From contig NC_065873.1 in NCBI RefSeq assembly GCF_933775445.1, forward strand, positions 8,804,001-8,868,000: 64,000 nucleotides of DNA. Direction: 5' to 3'. The translations under genes were made by a program, and so were the position numbers. Below the pieces are notes generated by a model, which saw only the letters and a program-made list of their open reading frames with translations, was not told the origin of the DNA and searched no databases. The stretch's first letter is position 1. Each line of letters opens with the position of its first letter. The DNA is from Argentina anserina (lineage: Eukaryota; Streptophyta; Magnoliopsida; Rosales; Rosaceae). Positions 57,413 to 64,000 of the stretch are shown here, piece after piece.

Positions 57413-59277
57413 AATCTTTTCTTCTTGTATCAGGAAAAAAAGGGAGTCAAGAGGCAATCGAGATGGAGAGTGACTCGTCTATATATCTTGGTTACTACTC
57501 TAAATTAAACTACCAAGATGACATAGATCCATAAGCGAGTTGAATCCTAAATGATTATTTAAATTATTTACAAGTACTTAATTTTGTTCAAGTTAGAATC
57601 GTTTTTTGTGAGACAAATAATGTGTCACATATTTTAATTTTAATTCATTTTTACTAGCTTGGGTCATTCGGTTTGTGCTACCAAATACAACCAATTTCAA
57701 AATAACTTGATAATATCAGGCAGCTAAATTAGATGGGCTTAAATGACACGCTTCTTTTCTCTTGGAGTCAAATAGACAACTATTTGTTAAAAATTCGAAA
57801 TTACAAAGATATGATAAAAAGATTTAATAAACAAAACAGCACAAAACCAAATACATGCAATGAATGCATTTCGCCTCTGATGTCGAAATGCCGAGCTCAT
57901 TTTACCCTACAAGATCGGAAAACTACGTTCCACACCCCTCTTTTCCACCTCATGGTCGTGGAGAGATTAAAACCAGTTATTACAACACTAGGCCGAACTC
58001 GAGTAGTTGTTACACGTTTGTACTAATACAACCATTATGTAAGGCCTTTTTTGGAAATTAAAAAGCTAAGTGTGACAAATCATCATTTAAACCCTCTCAA
58101 TCAACTTAGTGTTGTGTCCTTGACTACGATTTTAGACAAAAAGAATGTTGCATTAATTTGATAGGATATTACAAACTGTTCTTGGATACTTCCTACTTTT
58201 ATTAAAATCCAACTTCTATAAAAGCTCCACTTTGTATTTCCTTTTTAAATAAATATCGTATTTATGTCACTAATTATCATTACAATCACCTTACTACAAA
58301 AATCCCTGTTATTAATCAATGATTTCTCAAATGATACTTGAACTAAAATAAATAAAGTCATGCATCACTTCCACTATCAAAATGTTTTCTTATCTCCTTT
58401 TTTGCTAGTCGACATCCTAAAAGAAAATAATATTCTCCTCTTTTTAAAAAAAGAAGCTAATATTTTTCATCGAACCATTTTATTAGTTTAGCATTCTTCG
58501 AACCATTTCAAACACTTTATTAATTTTTGTGACGAAGAAATTCTCCTGAGTGAAATTTTCCAATATCTCTTAAACGCTGCCGGATGTTATCGTTAATCAT
58601 AACCGAAGTAATCATGACTGATTTACCAAACTACCCCCCATAGATAAAGACAAGGAGATAGCGCGTGCGCTTTAACTTCGCGTCCACGGCGGAACTCGCA
58701 CAGTCCCCCACTGACCAAGCCCCCCAGTCCACGTCATCACTTCCAGAAATATGTGTTTTTGATTTTTGGAAAACCGAAATGCACGACAAATTCACCCCAA
58801 ATTCCATCCAAAACGAAATCCAAATGGCAGATCCCGCCTCGAGGGAACGTCTCCCCCTCCATCAGACGCCCCCACATGACGCCACGTGCACTCGCATTTC
58901 CATCGGAGCCGTCGGTGCCAGATAATACGGTCAGCTCCCGCGGGCAGGAAGGAAGCCAGAGAGAGACGAGTGATGAAGAATCAACGAATGACGAGCTGCC
59001 CGAAACGTCCCCGGGCAGATCTGGGCGCCTTTAAGAAGCGGCCTAGGCCTCCTCTCGTTCCTCGCTCAGATTAGGGTAAAATCCCCAAACCCTAACCTCT
59101 CACATTTCTGGCGTCTCTCTCTGTTTCTCTCTCTTGACGGCGCGTGGGATCCATTTGTGGCGCGTGGGGGTCACGCCCGAGCTGATTCATGGTGCCTGGT
59201 GCTCCGCCTGCAGCATTGAGAATCCCTAGCCGGAGCTCAACTGGAACCCTAGCCGGGGATTTGGATTCTGTAGGGTT
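57413..59277. other. Intergenic region and GTE promoter/5' leader
   Basis: 57413-58600 is AT-rich without a supported gene (the 57733-58026 frame has no domain). From about 58660 the sequence turns GC-rich toward the GTE gene. A CACGTG G-box core lies at 58883-58888, and AAACCCTAA (telo-box) lies at 59087-59095 in the probable leader. Open frames at 58665-58925 and 58753-59034 fall in this upstream region and look spurious. Confidence 0.5.
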
Positions 59278-61167
59278 ATGGCGTCCGCCGTCTTAGCCAA
59301 TCGGAACGAACCAAATTGGCCGCAGCAGCCCAGAGGCGGCGGAGGTGGAGGATACATGGGAAAAGTCCCTTTCTCAAACCCTAATCGTAACCCTAACCCT
59401 AAGACCAAATTCCAAGCTGCTCAGCAACATCCTCATGCCGATTTCATTGACGAGTCACCCGCTGTGACCCAGGCGGCTTCCGACGACGCGTCGTCGATCA
59501 ACCACCACCGGCGATCAAACACCAACAACACCGCTGGTGATTTCAACATCTCCCAATCCGTCACCTTCAACGTGGCGGCCTACTCGAGGAAAGAGCTCGC
59601 CGAGCTCAAGAATCGCCTTCTTTCGGAGCTGGACCAGATTCGTGTGCTCAAGAATCGAATCGAAGCCGGCGAGCTCAACCCCAGGCCGGCGGCCCAGCCC
59701 AAAAAGCCGAAGAAGGTTGCCGGCTCGAAGCGGCCCTTGCCAATTGCTCCGGGGAAGGATGCCAAGTCCAATTTGAAGCGATCGCATTCGGAGAATGCGA
59801 ATTTGATGAAGAATTGCGGGCAGATTTTGTCGAAGCTGATGAAGCACAAGTTTGCCTGGATCTTCAAGACGCCGGTGGATGTGGTGTTATATAAGCTTCA
59901 TGATTACTACGATATAATCAAGCGCCCAATGGATCTGGGCACTGTGAAAACGAATCTATCCAAGAATTTATACTCGACGCCGTTGGAATTCGCCGCTGAT
60001 GTGCGATTGACTTTCGAAAATGCCATGCGGTATAATCCCAGAGGCCATGAGGTGTACAACGCCGCCGATCAGCTTCGTTCTATGTTTGAGGAGCTCTTCC
60101 AGCCTCTGATTGACAAATTGGGCGATGGGTTTGGTGGGGATCGAGGAGTCTCCGACGAGGAGGAATTGCAGGCCAGTTCTTGGAACCATGTTGAGCCCGA
60201 GAGGCATCCTCCTCCGCCCAGGAGGGAAGACCCAATGCCCGTGAAGATCGACAAGGAGACTGAGCTGGTTCGGCCTCCCGTGCCAGCCCCAGTGAGCTCA
60301 TCAAATCCGCCAATAGCGCATTCTCCAGTGAGGACAAGCTCCCAAGTGAAGGGGCTGCCACAGGTGAAGCCCTTGAAGCAGCCAAAGCCCAAAGCAAAGG
60401 ACCCAAACAAGAGGGACATGAGTATTGAGGAGAAGCATAAGTTGGGACTTGGGTTGCAGAGCTTGCCTCAGGAGAAGATGGACCAAGTTGTGCAGATTAT
60501 CAAAAAGAGGAATGGGCATTTGAAGCAGGATGGGGATGAGATTGAGCTTGATATTGAGGCTGTAGATAATGAGACCCTTTGGGAGCTTGATCGGCTTGTT
60601 ACGAATTATAAAAAGATGGTTAGCAAGATTAAGCGGCAGGCACTGATGGGCAACAACAGCAATAGCAACTTTGCTTCAAACAGAGGAAATCAAGAGGTAT
60701 ATTGGCTGCTCCGTTCAATTTGAAGTTGACCCGTTATGCATTTCATGCAATAATTACCTACCTTTTGCTTATTTTGTTTTGCTTATGTGTTCATGTAGGA
60801 ATTGCCTGCGGGTGAGAAAATTGATGTTTTGGTATCTGAGCCCAAGAGACCAAAGAAAGGTGAGGTGGGAGATGAAGATGTGGACATAGGGGATGACATG
60901 CCAATGAGCAGTTTTCCACCTGTTGAGATTGAGAAAGATATTGGGGGCAATGCCAGTAGTGATAATAATAGTTCAAGCAGCTCCGGTAGTTCAAGTAGTG
61001 GCTCCTCCTCATCAAGCGGTATAAATACCTGAACACTTCTGAATTAAATTCAAAACCAAAAGTTGTAATAGAAATGCTTAAATATGTGCTTGGTTGGGCT
61101 GTTTGCAGATTCAGATTCGGGCAGTTCTTCAGGGAGCGATTCAGATGAGGATAACGCGCAATCCTAG
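59278..61167 (+). CDS. GTE-type bromodomain/NET transcription regulator, 3 exons, 565 aa
   Basis: A BET-like plant GTE protein that binds acetylated histones and regulates transcription in the nucleus. Exons are 59278-60696, 60799-61018 and 61109-61167 with GT-AG introns, total 1698 nt. The bromodomain spans about residues 176-285 (MKNCGQILSKLMKHKFAWIF, YYDIIKRPMDLGTVK, AMRYNPRGHEVYNAADQL, including the acetyl-lysine-contacting Asn). The NET domain spans about 378-458 (MSIEEKHKLGLGLQSLPQEK, IELDIEAVDNETLWELDRLV). The N-terminus is Gly/Pro-rich, with a basic KKPKKVAGSKRP patch that may serve as a nuclear signal. The C-terminus is an acidic Ser/Asp tail (SDSGSSSGSDSDED). The overall plan resembles Arabidopsis GTE2/GTE7. 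The start is the first in-frame ATG after the leader. Confidence 0.93.
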
Positions 61168-63378
61168 TTGGGCATTGCGATTGCAGCCTTGAAGAAATGT
61201 TTTTGTGGAAAGACCCATGTGGGAAGCCGGCTGAAGAGAAAGAGTCCCGAACTCCTTGTATGCATGCTTTCTATGTGGGAAGGGCATTAATGATTTTCTT
61301 GATTGTGATGATGAGGTATGTTTGGATACATTTGGCTTCTGTAAATTTCGGTCCTGCGGCTGATTAGAACGAATAGAAGATTGCGGATGTGGGCTGAGCT
61401 TTTCTATCGACTATGTTGCAGGTTGGAATTCCAAGGGGGTCTCCCATCCGAACTGAGCAGAAGGTGTAGTTTGTGAGGTTGTTGTGTGGGCATTGGTTGT
61501 TTTGCTTGGAGGTGTAAAGAACTATGAAATGAACAAAAAAAATTGTGTAGGTTGGTTGTAGGGGTAAAACGTAGTGAAACAGTGTAGTTGGAAAGCAGAG
61601 TAGTGAGAGAAAGAGGAGATAAGATTAGGGAGAGATTTGAAACACTTTGTACACATTACAAGAGAGCAGCAGCAGCTAAGCTAGTACATAATTTTCCCAT
61701 GCTCGTGTCTTTTGTTATTTTCTTACTGCTTCTTAGTGAGTTGATTACAAATATCACCACCAAGCAGACATTTTAATAGCTGAAAAAAAAAGACCTTGTT
61801 TCTCCTCTTCAAACAAAAGAGATTCTATGCTTCATGTTGGGAAGTGTAACAACATGAGCAAACCGGATATGTAATCAGGAAGCTGCTGAAATTGAACTAG
61901 GAGTTCGAGGGTCTGGTCTACATATGTCCAAATCAGAAATGCCTGTATGTCTGAATGCAGGAGATGATGTTGCAATCCCAAAAAGTTCAAAGGGAATAAA
62001 GAGAGAAACATAAGACCCTGCTCTGATTAGTACAAACCACCAATGCTTAGTTTTGAAGCTTCATGCTTACACATCCACGTGTTCATGAGAGTATTGTGTT
62101 CTATTCATTCTATTGTGATAGTAATGGCTTATTGTGGAAAGGAGCAAAGATCAGAGGTATTTCCTTTCCGATTTGACGTATGTACTATGTATGTGAAGGA
62201 TTTTATTATTTCAACGTCCGATACCGTTAGAATTTGTTTCATTATAGTTCATAGATACACCCCCACTTCAAAAAAATACGAATAGGTAAATAACTAGATA
62301 TACGTATCCAAATCAGTTTGGACGTATGTATATTCGTTGGTTTATCGGACGATGTAGCATGAAGTGGTCAGTTGGGGTATTTGCTACAAGGATGACTTTA
62401 CTTGAGTTTTCATGCTCAATTTGGATAGCTGAGCGAACCTTGGTTGTGAAATGGTTTACACCGAGAAGGCCGGAATATTCTCACTGGGAGTGAGCATCTG
62501 GTGCTACATTGCTACATCGAGAAGGCCGGAATTTTCACATAGCAAACAGAATTAACGACAGACAGAAGGTTTTCTCGGAGGACAAACGCATACAAGGATA
62601 CAAGAACCTTGTTAATCATAACTCCAACTCAAACATTTGATTACCTACAGGATTCTACGTCTTTTTTTGTTTTGTTTTGTTTTGAACAATTACAGAATTC
62701 TATGCACTGAGGATGACTTGTCTACAGCCAAGGTCAGCGTCAAACATTAAAAAAAAAAAAGTGTCTCCATCAGTTGGAGGGAAAAGAATTCTAAACAAAA
62801 CGAAAGGTCGAATTATGTTCCTTCTTTAGTGGCATCATCGGTCCCAATCTATCAGTTCATGCAGGCCCTGAGAGGGTGTAAAAAGTTGTGATGTGCACAA
62901 AACAGACCCATCACCAGTTCATACATAAACTTAAAACTGGAATTCAAAATAACAGTGTACCATGCGATAAGAAAAGGCAAGAGCTGATTTGATTGTGTAG
63001 TAAAATTCAATAAGCAACATGACAATAACAGTTGTAGGGTTCATGTGCTCCCACTCTCGGTTCTTTACCAAAAAGAAGAGCGAAAATTTTCAGCGTGCCA
63101 AATACATGAGACATTCCACTATCAACCCAACTCTCAGTCTATGAAAACTTGACTTATAAAAATGACTACGGAATGAAATCAGATAATACAATGTAAACTG
63201 AAATGTGCTTCCACTGACCAAAATCTTACAACAGAAAATTATAACTACCAAGTTATAACACATACCTTCCACAGAAGGGTGAAGTCAAAAATGGGGTTTG
63301 CTATTAGCGCAACCTGATTCCAGTATTGTTCAGGGAGGAAACGGAGCTTCTCTAGAACCACTGGATAATCAAATAAAT
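61168..63378. other. Region between the convergent GTE and POL5-like genes
   Basis: 61168 to about 61850 is probably GTE 3' untranslated and downstream sequence. The 61588-61776 frame lies in it and has no domain beyond a hydrophobic tail. A TCGAGAAGGCCGGAAT-type phrase is repeated near 62461 and 62517. From about 62900 to 63378 is probably the 3' side of the POL5-like gene. No further gene or tRNA seen. Confidence 0.5.
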
Positions 63379-64000
63379 TTACTCTTTCGCCTGGTTCTTC
63401 AAGTTCTTAAACTGATCACCAAGTTGTGATTCACACTTGGCGTGAGCATCTGGAGCTAAATTCTTAAAAAAAGACTTGCTCAGCTTAAGGGTTGCTACCA
63501 TCTGAAAGATCTTCCCACAAAACTTCCGTACTTCAGCTCGTCTTGACTGCTTTTCTGGCATATTTGTAAGCAATTGCTCTATCAACTGACAGAGTTTCTG
63601 TAGATGGCTTTTCATAATTTTCTTCAAAGCTTCCTGGCCGCTTCCATCAGATAAGCCCGAGGACTTCAAAATATCACTCACCATATCGAGTGCCTCTACT
63701 CGCCGAAAGTCTGACTTTGAACTTCCACATTTCTCCAAAAGGAAGCCAAAGAGATAACGCCCTATCCAAGGCCTTCTCCTAAATATTTCTTTCAAAAATT
63801 CAGATTTGATTTGAGACTTCTTACTGTTGAAATACTCTACCAGTATACCCTGGAAAATATCAAAAACTCTCAGCAGCTCAGACTCTGCAAAATTTCTTGC
63901 ATCAATGATCTTCAGAATCCAGAAGGTAGAACTCTGTGCAAGGGAAACAATCATTTTCTGTCGGTTCCATGAGGCTGACTGCTTCTTCTTTGACGGGTTG
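63379..64000 (-). CDS. DNA polymerase V / MYBBP1A-like nucleolar protein, C-terminal part
   Basis: The frame enters from the right edge (no start in the window) and stops at TAA 63381-63379. It reads NPSKKKQSASWNRQK, then MIVSLAQSSTFWILKIIDAR, FDIFQGILVEYFNSKKSQIK, RRPWIGRYLFGFLLEKCG, and ends FKNLKNQAKE. This matches the C-terminal helical-repeat region of plant POL5/MYBBP1A-family proteins, which act in rDNA transcription and ribosome biogenesis in the nucleolus despite the polymerase name. About 206 residues are visible, all in one exon. It converges with the GTE gene. The best Arabidopsis counterpart by memory is At5g64420. Confidence 0.85.
   Translation of the reverse strand, partial: NPSKKKQSASWNRQKMIVSLAQSSTFWILKIIDARNFAESELLRVFDIFQGILVEYFNSKKSQIKSEFLKEIFRRRPWIGRYLFGFLLEKCGSSKSDFRRVEALDMVSDILKSSGLSDGSGQEALKKIMKSHLQKLCQLIEQLLTNMPEKQSRRAEVRKFCGKIFQMVATLKLSKSFFKNLAPDAHAKCESQLGDQFKNLKNQAKE

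Noticed and set aside
59375..59404. Interstitial telomere-like CCCTAAC repeats
   Set aside because: They encode an Asn/Pro-rich stretch within the GTE coding frame and comprise only a few units.
61588..61776. 62-codon ORF after the GTE gene
   Set aside because: It lies in probable 3' untranslated sequence and has no known domain.

Overview
The window is nuclear DNA from a flowering plant, almost certainly a eudicot. It holds intron-rich genes with GT-AG introns and plant-type proteins: a plant FAAH, a PB1 protein, a CC-NBS-LRR, RPL38, a GTE bromodomain factor and a POL5-like protein. They lie in AT-rich intergenic DNA full of nested LTR retrotransposon remnants, Mutator-like and hAT-like elements, and one plastid-derived insertion. 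I suspect Rosaceae, but I cannot prove that from the sequence alone. There are no bacterial features and no CRISPR array.

Layout. 1-5.2 kb: a minus-strand LTR-retroelement remnant, a long-TIR Mutator-like element, a broken PPR gene and a hAT-type element. 6.0-15.1 kb: a complete 20-exon fatty acid amide hydrolase gene on the minus strand, with a Mutator-like MITE in intron 10. 15.1-28.3 kb: repeat territory with a GTGACA-rich minisatellite and two copies of a large LTR. The first copy is interrupted by plastid clpP and trnfM DNA and by an inverted LTR; the second is a clean 2.9 kb solo LTR with target-site duplication. 28.7-30.1 kb: an intronless PB1-domain gene. 30.6-31.8 kb: a Pack-MULE-like element with ~178-bp inverted repeats around a retroelement-like primer site and ORFs. 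32.9-36.2 kb: a third LTR copy (solo, TSD AGCTA) that itself holds a small solo LTR (TSD GTTTT). 36.2-40.4 kb: further hAT, Ty3-like, copia-like and TIR-element remnants. 41.2-44.6 kb: an intact single-exon CC-NBS-LRR gene. 45.3-48.8 kb: a retroelement remnant whose gag-position ORF carries a WW-type domain, broken by another solo LTR. 48.9-55.9 kb: a tandem segmental duplication with a dead RPL38 copy, a live RPL38 copy and, between them, a 3.1 kb hAT-type element filled with 505-bp tandem repeats. 59.3-61.2 kb: a GTE-type bromodomain/NET gene. 63.4-64.0 kb: the 3' end of a POL5/MYBBP1A-like gene running off the window.

Function. The genes do not form a pathway. They are independent housekeeping genes (RPL38, the POL5-like nucleolar factor, the GTE transcription factor), lipid signalling (FAAH), a PB1 adaptor-like protein and an immune receptor. 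From memory, FAAH, the PB1 gene and the POL5 gene correspond to neighbouring Arabidopsis loci (At5g64440, At5g64430, At5g64420). The window may therefore be a conserved gene block opened up by transposons and extra genes.

The main unexplained structures are the hAT-type element with its palindromic 505-bp tandem array, the WW-domain retroelement, the Pack-MULE with captured retroelement-like sequence, and the plastid insertion that keeps an intact initiator-tRNA cloverleaf.
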